Shown piece after piece: positions 52,539 through 62,243 of a DNA stretch of 64,000 nucleotides. Position 1 is the first letter of the stretch, and each line of letters opens with the position of its first letter. Origin of the DNA: Pseudomonas sp. AFG_SD02_1510_Pfu_092 (GTDB lineage Bacteria > Pseudomonadota > Gammaproteobacteria > Pseudomonadales > Pseudomonadaceae); assembly GCF_003331055.1 (NCBI RefSeq), contig NZ_PUQD01000009.1, positions 1 through 64,000 of the forward strand. Reading direction: 5' to 3'. The position numbers were made by a program, and so were the translations under genes. The notes below the pieces were generated by a model. That model was not told the origin of the DNA, ran no database searches, and saw nothing but the letters and a program-made list of their open reading frames with translations.

Positions 52539-54434
52539 TCAACGTTGGGCGGTCTTGGTGTCCCAGCTGGGGATCTTGAACACCCAGAACGAGCCGCCCT
52601 GGGCCACCGGCTTGGTCAGCTCGGCCATGTCGCCGCCCCACAGCGGCACCGCACCGCCGTAGCCCACGGTCACGCCGATATACTGCTCGCCGTCCTGCTC
52701 CCAGGTAATCGGCGGCGAGACGATGCCGCTGCCGGTCTGGAACTTCCACAGCTCCTTGCCCGTTCTGGCGTCGAAGGCCTTGAAAAAGCCATCGCCGGTG
52801 CCGGTGAACACCAGGTTGCCCTTGGTCGCCAGCACGCCGGCCCACAGCGGCAGGGGCTCCTTGTGCTCCCATACCAGCTTGCCGGTGCTCGGGTCCATGG
52901 CGCGCAGGGTGCCGACATGGTCGTCGTACATGCGCTTGATGCGAAAACCCATGCCCAGGTAGGCCGAGCCCTTCTTGTAGTTCACTTGCTCGGTCCAGTA
53001 CTCCTCTTTCCACTGGTTGGCAGGGATGTAGAACAGGCCGGTGTCCTGGCTGTAGGCCATGGGGTTCCAGTTCTTGCCGCCCAGGAACGGCGGCGAGACT
53101 TCCACCGGCTTGCCCTTGGTTTCACCCGGCAGCGGCTTGGCCGGGCGCTGCCCGGGGTTCTCTACCGGGCGGCCGCTGTCGAGGTCGATATGGCTGGCCC
53201 AGGTGATGTTGTCGACGAACGGGAAGGCGTTCTGCAACTTGCCGTTGCTGCGGTCGACCACGTAGAAAAAACCGTTGCGGTCGGCGTGGCCGGTGGCCTT
53301 GACCAGCTTGCCGTCCTTGCCCTTGTAGTCGAACAGCACCAGTTCGTTGTTGCCGGAGAAGTCCCAGGCATCGTTCGGCGTGTGCTGGTAGAACCACTTC
53401 ACTTCGCCGGTGCTGGGGTCGACCCCGACCTGGCCCGAGGTGTACAGGCTGTCATGGTCGCCGGGGTTGCCGTCCTTGGCGGTGCGCGCCCAGGTGTTCC
53501 AAGGCGCCGGGTTGCCGGCACCGACGATGATGGTGTTGCTCTCGGGGTCGAAGCTGGCGCTTTGCCAAGGCGCGCCGCCGCCATGGCTCCAGGCCTCGAC
53601 CTTGCCGGTCTCGGTGCTGGGGTCGTCCGGCCAGGAGGGCGCCTTGACGTCGCCGGTCGGGGTGCTGTCCTTGCCGTTCAGGCGGCCCATGTGGCCCTCG
53701 ACGAACGGGCGCATCCACACCTCTTCGCCGGTTTCCGGGTCACGCGCGAACAACTGGCCGACCACGCCGAACTCGTCGCCGGAGCTGCCGTGGATCAGCA
53801 GCACCTTGCCGCTGGTCTTGTCCTTGATCAGCACCGGGGCGCCGGTCATGGTGTAGCCGGCGCCGTGGTCGCCGAACTTCTTGTTCCACACCACCTTGCC
53901 GGTGCGCTTGTCGAGGGCGATGACCCGCGCGTCGAGGGTGCCGAAGTAGATCTTGTCGGCGTAGATCGCCGCGCCGCGGTTGACCACGTCGCAGCACGGG
54001 CGAATGTTGTCGGGCAAGCGGTGGTTGTAAGTCCACAGGCGCTTGCCGGTTTTGGCGTCGAGGGCGAATACCCGCGAGTAGGAGCCGGTGACATAGACCA
54101 CGCCGTCGCTGACGATGGCCTGCGACTCCTGGCCGCGCTGCTTCTCGTCGCCGAACGAGTAAGACCAGGCCGGGGTCAGCTTGAACACGTTCTGCTCGTT
54201 GACCTGGGCCAGCGGGCTCCAGCGCTGGGCGTTGGTGCCCATGCCGTATTGCAGCACATCCTGGGTGGTGAGGTGGTCGTTGGCGATGTCTTCCCAGCTG
54301 ACGTTGCTGCCGGCAGCTGGCGCAGGGCTGGTGGCCGCTGTTGCCACACTGCCCAGGGCCAGGCCACCGGCCACTAGCAGCGCACGCACGCCGAGGGCCA
54401 GAGGGGAAGGGGCGGGTAGCGATCTTATTGTCAT
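52539..54434 (-). CDS. pedE: PedE, calcium-type PQQ-dependent alcohol dehydrogenase
   Basis: 631 residues, start at 54434; the ribosome site is weak. A signal peptide ends near ATAATS (residue 35). Eight-bladed quinoprotein propeller. Vicinal Cys147-Cys148 (RPCCDV) forms the ring over PQQ. Metal and catalytic residues are Glu221 (GDEFG), Asn308 (GNPAPW) and Asp358 (WDFS). The residue two after the catalytic Asp is Ser360, as in Ca2+ enzymes. It oxidises primary alcohols and aldehydes in the periplasm and passes electrons to PedF. The three-arm TTCCCG motif lies 72 bp upstream. Confidence 0.95.
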   Translation of the reverse strand: MTIRSLPAPSPLALGVRALLVAGGLALGSVATAATSPAPAAGSNVSWEDIANDHLTTQDVLQYGMGTNAQRWSPLAQVNEQNVFKLTPAWSYSFGDEKQRGQESQAIVSDGVVYVTGSYSRVFALDAKTGKRLWTYNHRLPDNIRPCCDVVNRGAAIYADKIYFGTLDARVIALDKRTGKVVWNKKFGDHGAGYTMTGAPVLIKDKTSGKVLLIHGSSGDEFGVVGQLFARDPETGEEVWMRPFVEGHMGRLNGKDSTPTGDVKAPSWPDDPSTETGKVEAWSHGGGAPWQSASFDPESNTIIVGAGNPAPWNTWARTAKDGNPGDHDSLYTSGQVGVDPSTGEVKWFYQHTPNDAWDFSGNNELVLFDYKGKDGKLVKATGHADRNGFFYVVDRSNGKLQNAFPFVDNITWASHIDLDSGRPVENPGQRPAKPLPGETKGKPVEVSPPFLGGKNWNPMAYSQDTGLFYIPANQWKEEYWTEQVNYKKGSAYLGMGFRIKRMYDDHVGTLRAMDPSTGKLVWEHKEPLPLWAGVLATKGNLVFTGTGDGFFKAFDARTGKELWKFQTGSGIVSPPITWEQDGEQYIGVTVGYGGAVPLWGGDMAELTKPVAQGGSFWVFKIPSWDTKTAQR

Positions 54435-54506
54435 GGTTGCAGTTCCCAGTGGAGGTTTTGGCCTGCACAGGGTGGGGCGCGGCAGCCGTCGCCGGATACG
54501 GAAAAC

Positions 54507-54534
54507 TTCCCGCCGTGGCCGGGAATAGTTCCCG
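54507..54534 (-). promoter_or_regulatory. Candidate PedR2 site before pedE
   Basis: TTCCCG (54507-54512), 7 bp, CGGGAA (54520-54525), 3 bp, TTCCCG (54529-54534) on the + strand. The tight CGGGAA-N3-TTCCCG pair is the part distal to pedE. The same three arms with nearly the same spacing occur before pedH. Confidence 0.6.
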
Positions 54535-54566
54535 TACGCCACCTCAATTGGCCCATCGCCACAAGC

Positions 54567-54610
54567 CCTACTACCAAGGGAGTAAGGCCCGGCCACCAAA
54601 GCAGCATTCG
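54567..54610 (+). promoter_or_regulatory. 44-nt ped promoter element before pedF
   Basis: Begins CCTACTACCAAGGGAGTA, a 16-bp near-palindrome (TACTACC/GGGAGTA), and ends CCAAAGCAGCATTCG. It ends 72 bp before the pedF start. A GCCCG/CGGGC hairpin with TTTTT (54587-54630) overlaps its right half. Confidence 0.7.
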
Positions 54611-54682
54611 GCCGCCTGCGGGCTGTTTTTAAGATGGCGATACGGCCTCTGTGGTTGAGGCTTTGCGTGCAATGGTGAGGGC

Positions 54683-55150
54683 ATGACAATGACAATAAAA
54701 CGCAATGTGTTGCTGGCTACAGGGCTGCTCGCCGCGGCGGTGCTGAGTGGCACCGCCTGGGGCCATGGCAATGTCGTGCCGCAGGCGGTAGAGACCCAGG
54801 GCCTGACCCCGATCAAGGACGCCGGTGTCAGCGTGGACGGCGACGGTTGGGCGGCGGTCAACCCGTATCGCGAATCGCCCGAACGCGACAAGGCCGTGGA
54901 AATCGGCGCCTCGGCCTACAACCAGAACTGCGCGGCCTGCCACGGCCTGGAAGCCAAGTCGGGCGGCATCGCCCCTGACCTGCGCATGCTCGATGCCGGC
55001 GAGGCCGGGGATGAATGGTTCGTCGAGCGGGTGCGCCATGGCGCGGTTCGCGACGGCCGGGTGTACATGCCGAAGATGGCCGACTACCTGAGCCAGGAAG
55101 CCCTGTGGGCGGTGCGCACCTACCTTGACAGCGTGCACGTCGAGGAGTGA
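54683..55150 (+). CDS. pedF: PedF, periplasmic cytochrome c-550
   Basis: 155 residues with a signal peptide ending near AWGHG (residue 27). One haem site, Cys83-A-A-Cys86-His87, with a Met in the YMPKM segment as probable sixth ligand. It accepts electrons from PedE and PedH. The ATG at 54683 follows GAGG; an in-frame ATG lies two codons later. A 44-nt ped element precedes it. Divergent from pedE. Confidence 0.94.
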   Translation: MTMTIKRNVLLATGLLAAAVLSGTAWGHGNVVPQAVETQGLTPIKDAGVSVDGDGWAAVNPYRESPERDKAVEIGASAYNQNCAACHGLEAKSGGIAPDLRMLDAGEAGDEWFVERVRHGAVRDGRVYMPKMADYLSQEALWAVRTYLDSVHVEE

Positions 55151-55155
55151 CGGCC

Positions 55156-56031
55156 ATGCGCCTGTTGGCGGTGCTGTTGAGTGGCCTGCTGCTGTGTTGC
55201 GCGGCGGCCCAGGCGCAAGTGCGCAACTACGACGCGATCATTGCCGCTGGCGAGCTGAAGGTCGCGGTGTACCAGGACTTCGCCCCCTACAGCTTCGAGG
55301 ACCACGGCCAGCCGCGCGGTGTCGATGTGGAGCTGGCGCAGGCGCTGGCGGCAGCGCTGGGGGTGCGCCTGCAACTGATCTGGGCGCCCCCCGGCGAAAA
55401 GCTCGACGACGACCTGCGCGACTACATCTGGCGCGGCAGCCCGCTGCGCCATCAGCAGCTGGCCGACCTGATGATGCGGGTGCCCTACGACCACGCCTAC
55501 GCGCAGCGGCGCAACGAGGTGGGTGAGCTGGAAAACGCCCAGGTGGTGATGTTCGGCCCGTATCAGGAGGAGCGCTGGCAGGTCGCCTACGACCGCCGCC
55601 GGCTGGACTCGGTGGCCAGTGTCGCGGTGTTCCGCCAGCACCCGATCGGGGTCGAGGTGGACAGCGTACCGTCGTTCTACCTGACCTCGGTGTTCAACGG
55701 CATGCTCAGCGCCAGGACCCATCATTACCCCAATGTGCAGCAGGCCTTCGCGGCCATGCAGGCGGGCCAGGTGGATGCGGTGATGGCGATGCGCGGCGAG
55801 GTCGACTGGCAACTGCACCAGGCCGGCGACCCGCAACTGCAACTGGCGGAAAACGCCTACCCGAACCTCGGCAAGCAGGCCTGGGAGATCGGCATGGCGG
55901 TGCACGAAAGCAACCGGCAACTGGCCTATGCGGTGGAGGAGGCCCTGGAGGCGATGATCCGTGATGGGCGGTTGAAGGCGATGTATGCCAGTTATGGGCT
56001 GCGCTATGAGGTACCGGAGATGTATCAATAA
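55156..56031 (+). CDS. pedG: PedG, MoxJ-like periplasmic binding protein
   Basis: 291 residues, start at 55156 behind GAGGAG; a GTG at 55147 overlaps the pedF stop. The signal peptide ends near AAQAQ. The fold is that of family-3 solute-binding proteins: ELKVAVYQDFAPYSF and RGVDVELAQALAAALG near the N-terminus. It belongs to the quinoprotein-associated MoxJ/XoxJ-like group, in which members bind or help mature the dehydrogenase rather than feed an ABC transporter. No import permease adjoins it. Confidence 0.88.
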   Translation: MRLLAVLLSGLLLCCAAAQAQVRNYDAIIAAGELKVAVYQDFAPYSFEDHGQPRGVDVELAQALAAALGVRLQLIWAPPGEKLDDDLRDYIWRGSPLRHQQLADLMMRVPYDHAYAQRRNEVGELENAQVVMFGPYQEERWQVAYDRRRLDSVASVAVFRQHPIGVEVDSVPSFYLTSVFNGMLSARTHHYPNVQQAFAAMQAGQVDAVMAMRGEVDWQLHQAGDPQLQLAENAYPNLGKQAWEIGMAVHESNRQLAYAVEEALEAMIRDGRLKAMYASYGLRYEVPEMYQ

Positions 56032-56043
56032 CACTGGCAAGAC

Positions 56044-56133
56044 CCCTGTGGGAGCGGGCGCGCCCGCGAACACGGGCGAAGCCCGTGCCATCCACCGCGG
56101 CGCCTGCTTCGCGGGCATGCCCGCTCCCACAGG
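56044..56133. repeat. REP pair (inverted) after pedG
   Basis: CCTGTGGGAGCGGGC and GCCCGCTCCCACAGG arms with ACGGGCGAAGCCCGT between them. It splits pedFG from the SoxYZ-like gene. Confidence 0.9.
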
Positions 56134-56166
56134 GGCCTTCTCGCAGTCGGCGAAAAGGAGTTGGTT

Positions 56167-56934
56167 ATGAACTGGCGAGCGGCTTTCCTGCTGGCCTGCT
56201 GGATGCCCTGGGCCGGCCAGGCCCTGGCCAGCGAGCCCAGTGCCAACAAGGACCCGGTACCCTCGGTGATGTGGGACTTCTATCACAAACAGCTGCTCGG
56301 CCAGGCCGCGTTCGTCTTCGATGAGCGGGTCAAGCTGCTGGCGCCGCCGTTTGCCGAGGACGCCCGCCAGGTGCCGCTGGAGATCGACGCCCGGGCGCTC
56401 GGTAGCGAGGTGGTGCGGATTCTCGCCTGGGCCGAACTCAACCCGCTGCCGCGGATTGTCGACTTCCAGCCCGGCGAGCGGGTATTGCCCTGGCTGTCGA
56501 TCCGCATCCGTATCGAACAGGCCACGCCGCTGCGTGCTGCGGTGCTGACGCGTGACGGCATCTGGCATGTCGGCTCGACCCTGATCGATGCCGCTGGCGG
56601 CGGTTGTACCGCGCCCAGCGTGGTACGCACCCAGCCCGGCTGGGAGGAGCACCTCGGCGAAGTGCTGGGCGGGCGCTACCCGCGCGCGGACAGTAGCCGC
56701 TTGCGCCTGCAGGTAGCGCACCCGATGGACAATGGCCTGGTCAGCGGCATCCCCGAGTTCTTCCTCAACCACGCCGAGCTGCAGGGCGCCGATGGCCAGC
56801 GCCTGGCCAGCCTGGCGCTGTACCCGGCGGTCAGCGAAAACCCCAACCTCGGTTTCGACATCCTTGGCCCAGGGCCGACCCGCCTGGTGTTGCAGGACAA
56901 CAGCGGCAACCAGTTCGAGGCCGCCGTGCCCTGA
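56167..56934 (+). CDS. Quinoprotein-associated SoxYZ-like carrier protein
   Basis: 255 residues, start at 56167 behind AAGGAG. The signal peptide ends near ALASE. Residues about 30-150 resemble SoxY, ending in DAAGGGCTAP with carrier Cys147; the remaining part resembles SoxZ (MDNGLVSGIPEFF segment). It is thus a SoxY-SoxZ fusion, a family found beside quinoprotein dehydrogenases. The Cys may carry an intermediate; what it carries is unknown. It precedes a SoxH-like hydrolase gene. Confidence 0.87.
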   Translation: MNWRAAFLLACWMPWAGQALASEPSANKDPVPSVMWDFYHKQLLGQAAFVFDERVKLLAPPFAEDARQVPLEIDARALGSEVVRILAWAELNPLPRIVDFQPGERVLPWLSIRIRIEQATPLRAAVLTRDGIWHVGSTLIDAAGGGCTAPSVVRTQPGWEEHLGEVLGGRYPRADSSRLRLQVAHPMDNGLVSGIPEFFLNHAELQGADGQRLASLALYPAVSENPNLGFDILGPGPTRLVLQDNSGNQFEAAVP

Positions 56935-56970
56935 GCGCCGCACCCGATTCCCCGACCAGAGGCCGCCGTG

Positions 56971-57915
56971 ATGCGTTGCATTCTGCTGTTGCTGCTGTGC
57001 CTGGGCCTGCCGGCCTGGGCCGACCTGAACTATCGGCTCAACCCCCGGCAGATCGCCGAGGGCACCTGGCTACTGGAGGGCAGCACCGACAATTTCGCCA
57101 AGGATAACGGTGGCAACATCGTCAACACGGCATTCATCGCCACCGAAAGCGGCGTGCTGGTGATCGACAGCGGGCCGTCGAAACGCTACGGCGAAGCCTT
57201 GCGCCAGGCCATTGCCACGGTCACCGACAAGCCGGTGAGCGAAGTGTTGCTGACCCATCATCACCCCGACCATGTGCTGGGCAACCAGGCGTTTGCCGAT
57301 GTGCCCGTCGGCGCCCTGGCCGGCACGGGCGAGCTGTTGCGCCAGCAGGGTGAGGCGATGGCCGAGAACATGTACCGCCTGGTCGGCGACTGGATGCGTG
57401 GCACCGAGGTGGTGCTGCCGACGCGGGTGCTAGAGCCGGGCATTCGCGAGGTTGGCGGGCACCGCCTGCGGCTGCTGGCGCTGGGCGGGCATACCGGCGC
57501 CGACCTGGCGATTCTCGATGAAACCACCGGCGTGCTGTTCGCCGGCGACCTGGTGTTCTACCAGCGTGCCCTGACCACGCCGAACAGCCCGGGCCTGGAG
57601 GTGTGGCTGCAGGACCTGGACACCTTGCAGGCGCTGCCCTGGAAGCAGCTGGTACCCGGCCACGGCCCGGTCGCCAGCGATGCCCGGCCGTTTGCCCAGA
57701 TGCGCGACTACCTGGGCTGGCTGGACGGGCTGATGCGCGACGGTGCTGCGCGCGGCGATGACATGGCCGAGATGATCCGCAGGCCGATCCCCGAGCGGTT
57801 TGCCGGCATCAGCCTGACGCGCTACGAGTTGATTCGCAGTGTCAGCCATCTGTACCCGCGCTACGAACGCCAGCAACTGCGGCGCGTGGACGCCAGCCCC
57901 ATACCAAGGAACTAG
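56971..57915 (+). CDS. Quinoprotein-relay metallo-beta-lactamase-fold hydrolase (SoxH-like)
   Basis: 314 residues. A signal peptide ends near PAWADL. The zinc motif is T95-HHHPDH101, with further ligands expected in GGHTGAD, AGDLVF and [11 protein letters not shown] one codon upstream is an alternative start. It forms a presumed functional pair with the SoxYZ-like carrier, acting on the group bound to its Cys. Lies 36 bp after that gene and 106 bp before pedH. Confidence 0.9.
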   Translation: MRCILLLLLCLGLPAWADLNYRLNPRQIAEGTWLLEGSTDNFAKDNGGNIVNTAFIATESGVLVIDSGPSKRYGEALRQAIATVTDKPVSEVLLTHHHPDHVLGNQAFADVPVGALAGTGELLRQQGEAMAENMYRLVGDWMRGTEVVLPTRVLEPGIREVGGHRLRLLALGGHTGADLAILDETTGVLFAGDLVFYQRALTTPNSPGLEVWLQDLDTLQALPWKQLVPGHGPVASDARPFAQMRDYLGWLDGLMRDGAARGDDMAEMIRRPIPERFAGISLTRYELIRSVSHLYPRYERQQLRRVDASPIPRN

Positions 57916-57964
57916 AAAACTCCGTACTCCTGGCAATTGTTGGCAAACAGGCCGCGACCAAGAA

Positions 57965-57991
57965 TTCCCGGCACACCGGGAAATTTTCCCG
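57965..57991 (+). promoter_or_regulatory. Candidate PedR2 site before pedH
   Basis: TTCCCG (57965-57970), 6 bp, CGGGAA (57977-57982), 3 bp, TTCCCG (57986-57991). The tight pair is proximal to pedH, ending 30 bp before the start codon, so bound protein could block transcription. The arrangement is inverted relative to that before pedE. Confidence 0.6.
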
Positions 57992-58021
57992 GACACAACA
58001 AAAACTCCAAAGGTAGCCGTC

Positions 58022-59806
58022 ATGACCCGATCCCCACGTCGTCCCGTGTTCGCCGTGAGCCTGGTGCTCAGCGCCATGCTGCTTGCCAATGCGGCGCACG
58101 CTGCTGTCAGCAATGAAGAAATCCTCCAGGACCCGAAGAACCCGCAGCAGATCGTGACCAACGGCCTGGGTGTGCAGGGTCAGCGCTACAGCCCGCTGGA
58201 CATGCTCAACAGCAACAACGTCAAGGAACTGCGGCCGGTCTGGGCGTTCTCGTTCGGCGGCGAGAAGCAGCGCGGCCAGCAGGCTCAGCCGCTGGTCAAG
58301 GACGGCGTGATGTACCTCACCGGCTCCTATTCGCGGGTGTTCGCCGTGGATGCGCGCACCGGCAAGAAGCTGTGGCAATACGATGCGCGCCTGCCCGATG
58401 ACATCCGCCCGTGCTGCGACGTGATCAACCGTGGTGTGGCGCTGTACGGCGACCTGGTGTTCTTCGGCACCCTCGATGCCAAGCTGGTGGCGCTGAACAA
58501 GGACACCGGCAAGGTGGTGTGGAGCAAGAAGGTCGCTGACCACAAGGAAGGCTACTCCATCAGCGCCGCGCCGATGATCGTCAACGGCAAGCTGATCACC
58601 GGCGTCGCCGGTGGCGAATTCGGCGTGGTCGGCAAGATCCAGGCCTACAACCCGGAGAACGGCGAGCTGCTGTGGATGCGCCCGACCGTGGAAGGGCACA
58701 TGGGCTACGTGTACAAGGATGGCAAAGCCATCGAGAACGGTATTTCCGGCGGCGAGGCGGGCAAGACCTGGCCTGGCGACCTGTGGAAGACCGGCGGTGC
58801 GGCCCCTTGGCTGGGCGGCTACTACGACCCGGAAACCAACCTGATCCTTTTCGGTACCGGCAACCCGGCACCGTGGAACTCGCACCTGCGCCCGGGCGAC
58901 AACCTGTACTCCTCGTCGCGCCTGGCGCTGAACCCGGACGACGGCACCATCAAGTGGCACTTCCAGAGCACGCCGCATGACGGCTGGGACTTCGACGGCG
59001 TCAACGAGCTGATCTCGTTCAACTACAAGGACGGCGGCAAAGAGGTCAAGGCCGCCGCCACCGCCGACCGCAACGGCTTCTTCTACGTCCTGGACCGCAC
59101 CAACGGCAAGTTCATCCGTGGTTTCCCGTTCGTCGACAAGATCACCTGGGCCACCGGCCTGGACAAGGACGGCCGGCCGATCTACAACGAAGCCAGCCGC
59201 CCCGGTGCACCAGGCAGCGAGGCCAAGGGCAGCTCGGTGTTCGTCGCCCCGGCCTTCCTCGGCGCCAAGAACTGGATGCCGATGGCCTACAACAAGGACA
59301 CCGGCCTGTTCTATGTGCCTTCCAACGAGTGGGGCATGGACATCTGGAACGAAGGCATCGCCTACAAGAAGGGCGCGGCGTTCCTCGGTGCCGGCTTCAC
59401 CATCAAGCCGCTCAACGAAGACTACATCGGCGTGCTGCGTGCCATCGACCCGGTCAGCGGCAAGGAAGTGTGGCGCCACAAGAACTTCGCGCCGCTGTGG
59501 GGCGGGGTGCTGACCACCAAGGGCAACCTGGTGTTCACCGGCACGCCGGAGGGCTTCCTGCAGGCGTTCAACGCCAAGACCGGCGACAAGGTCTGGGAGT
59601 TCCAGACCGGTTCCGGCGTGCTCGGTTCGCCAGTGACCTGGGAAATGGACGGCGAGCAGTACGTGTCGGTGGTCTCCGGCTGGGGCGGCGCGGTACCGCT
59701 GTGGGGCGGCGAAGTGGCCAAGCGGGTCAAGGACTTCAACCAGGGCGGCATGCTCTGGACCTTCAAGCTGCCCAAGCAGCTGCAAACCGCCAGCGCCAAG
59801 CGCTGA
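58022..59806 (+). CDS. pedH: PedH, lanthanide-dependent PQQ alcohol dehydrogenase
   Basis: 594 residues, start at 58022. Signal peptide ends near AAHAAV (residue 28). Quinoprotein propeller with Cys131-Cys132 (RPCCDV), Glu199 (GGEFG), Asn281 (GNPAPW), catalytic Asp323 and the extra Asp325 in WDFD, the residue that marks lanthanide coordination. It oxidises the same alcohols as PedE but with rare-earth ions. It lacks the 44-nt element but has the TTCCCG motif. A terminator follows. Confidence 0.96.
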   Translation: MTRSPRRPVFAVSLVLSAMLLANAAHAAVSNEEILQDPKNPQQIVTNGLGVQGQRYSPLDMLNSNNVKELRPVWAFSFGGEKQRGQQAQPLVKDGVMYLTGSYSRVFAVDARTGKKLWQYDARLPDDIRPCCDVINRGVALYGDLVFFGTLDAKLVALNKDTGKVVWSKKVADHKEGYSISAAPMIVNGKLITGVAGGEFGVVGKIQAYNPENGELLWMRPTVEGHMGYVYKDGKAIENGISGGEAGKTWPGDLWKTGGAAPWLGGYYDPETNLILFGTGNPAPWNSHLRPGDNLYSSSRLALNPDDGTIKWHFQSTPHDGWDFDGVNELISFNYKDGGKEVKAAATADRNGFFYVLDRTNGKFIRGFPFVDKITWATGLDKDGRPIYNEASRPGAPGSEAKGSSVFVAPAFLGAKNWMPMAYNKDTGLFYVPSNEWGMDIWNEGIAYKKGAAFLGAGFTIKPLNEDYIGVLRAIDPVSGKEVWRHKNFAPLWGGVLTTKGNLVFTGTPEGFLQAFNAKTGDKVWEFQTGSGVLGSPVTWEMDGEQYVSVVSGWGGAVPLWGGEVAKRVKDFNQGGMLWTFKLPKQLQTASAKR

Positions 59807-59850
59807 CCCCACGCCTGCCGCTTGCCGCCAGCCATCCGGCGGCAAGCGGC

Positions 59851-59894
59851 CCTACTACCAAATGACGAGAGCCCCGCTGCCAACGATGCATTCG
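59851..59894 (+). promoter_or_regulatory. 44-nt ped promoter element before pedI
   Basis: Begins CCTACTACCAAATGA and ends CCAACGATGCATTCG. Both halves and their spacing equal those before pedF, and it ends 73 bp before the pedI start, almost the same distance as for pedF (72 bp). Confidence 0.7.
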
Positions 59895-59914
59895 CCCGGC
59901 AGGCGGGGCTTTTT
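59870..59914 (+). terminator. Intrinsic terminator after pedH, overlapping pedI promoter element
   Basis: AGCCCCGC-TGCC (59870-59881) pairs with GGCAG-GCGGGGCT (59898-59910), with one bulged base, followed by TTTTT. The GCATTCG of the pedI element sits in the loop. Confidence 0.75.
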
Positions 59915-59967
59915 ACCATCGGTCCATCGCCTGTCGCCAGACAGGCATCGACCCGCAGAGGCTCAGC

Positions 59968-61488
<1,521 letters not shown>

Positions 61489-61520
61489 CGCCTGGAATGG
61501 CCTCGGGGGCTGCTTTGCAG

Positions 61521-61605
61521 CCCATCGCCGGCAAGCCAGCTCCCACAGGGATCGCAGGAATTCCAGACCTGTGTAGTACCTGTGGGAGCTGGCTTGCCGG
61601 CGATG
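61521..61605. repeat. Inverted pair of the second REP class after pedI
   Basis: CCCATCGCCGGCAAGCCAGC (61521-61540) continuing into TCCCACAGG, and the complementary arm ending near 61605. Same class as the pair between pedD and pedE. Confidence 0.88.
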
Positions 61606-61646
61606 AGGCCAGGGCAGCAACACATTGCTCCTCGGCTTTCGCTGCC

Positions 61647-61690
61647 TTCCTACCAACGCACCCCGCCAATCAGTCCCAAAGTAGCATTCG
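61647..61690 (+). promoter_or_regulatory. Ped-type promoter element before pqqA2
   Basis: CCTACCAACG near the left end and TCCCAAAGTAGCATTCG at the right end. The left half-site is shifted by one base relative to the pedF and pedI elements. It ends 67 bp before the pqqA2 start. Confidence 0.6.
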
Positions 61691-61757
61691 GCCCCGCCGC
61701 CCCTCGTGCATTAATGCCTGTACCGGAATCGCCCGGCACAAGAAGAGGACATGCCCC

Positions 61758-61829
61758 ATGTGGACCAAACCCGCGTTTACCGACCTGCGTATCGGCTTCG
61801 AAGTGACGATGTACTTCGCCAACCGTTGA
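61758..61829 (+). CDS. pqqA2: PqqA-like PQQ precursor peptide
   Basis: A 23-residue gene preceded by GAGGA. It starts [13 protein letters not shown] and continues [10 protein letters not shown], with Glu15 and Tyr19 in the E-x3-Y arrangement that PqqE cross-links to form PQQ. It lies directly before pqqD2 and behind a ped promoter element. It is short enough to be missed by automatic annotation. I expect a complete pqq operon elsewhere, since pqqB, pqqC and pqqE are absent here. Confidence 0.92.
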   Translation: MWTKPAFTDLRIGFEVTMYFANR

Positions 61830-61872
61830 TACCTGCCCGGCCATCGACACGGTGGCCGGGCCCTGATTGCAG

Positions 61873-62154
61873 ATGCCGCCGGTGAAGCTGATCGAGTGTG
61901 ACCAGGCCTTGTCGTTGCGCCGGGGGTTCCGCCTGTGCTGGGAACACCGCCAGGCCTGCCACGTGCTGCAGCACCCCGCGGGCGTCATCGAACTCAACGC
62001 CAGTGCCGGCTGGGTGCTCGAGCTGCTCGACGGCCAGCGCAGCGTGGCCGCGGTCATCGAGCGCCTGGCCCAGCGTTTTCCCGGCGCGCCGGGGCTCGCC
62101 GAAGATGTCCTGGCGTTTCTCGAGGTGGCCCGCGCCAAGTCCTGGGTCGAGTGA
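61873..62154 (+). CDS. pqqD2: PqqD-like peptide chaperone
   Basis: 93 residues, start at 61873 (MPPVKLIECDQAL). Contains LRRGFRLCWEHRQACHVLQHPAGVIELNASAGWVLELLDGQRSVAAV, the winged-helix RiPP-recognition fold of PqqD, which brings PqqA to PqqE. The second gene of the pqqA2 unit, 43 bp after it. No other pqq genes follow. Confidence 0.93.
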   Translation: MPPVKLIECDQALSLRRGFRLCWEHRQACHVLQHPAGVIELNASAGWVLELLDGQRSVAAVIERLAQRFPGAPGLAEDVLAFLEVARAKSWVE

Positions 62155-62243
62155 GCCGCTGCCCCGCTTTGGTCTGGTTGCTTTCGCTGCGGGATGCTTT
62201 ACGCTGGCGCTTATCTTCCAGAACAAGAACAACAGGCTTCCCG

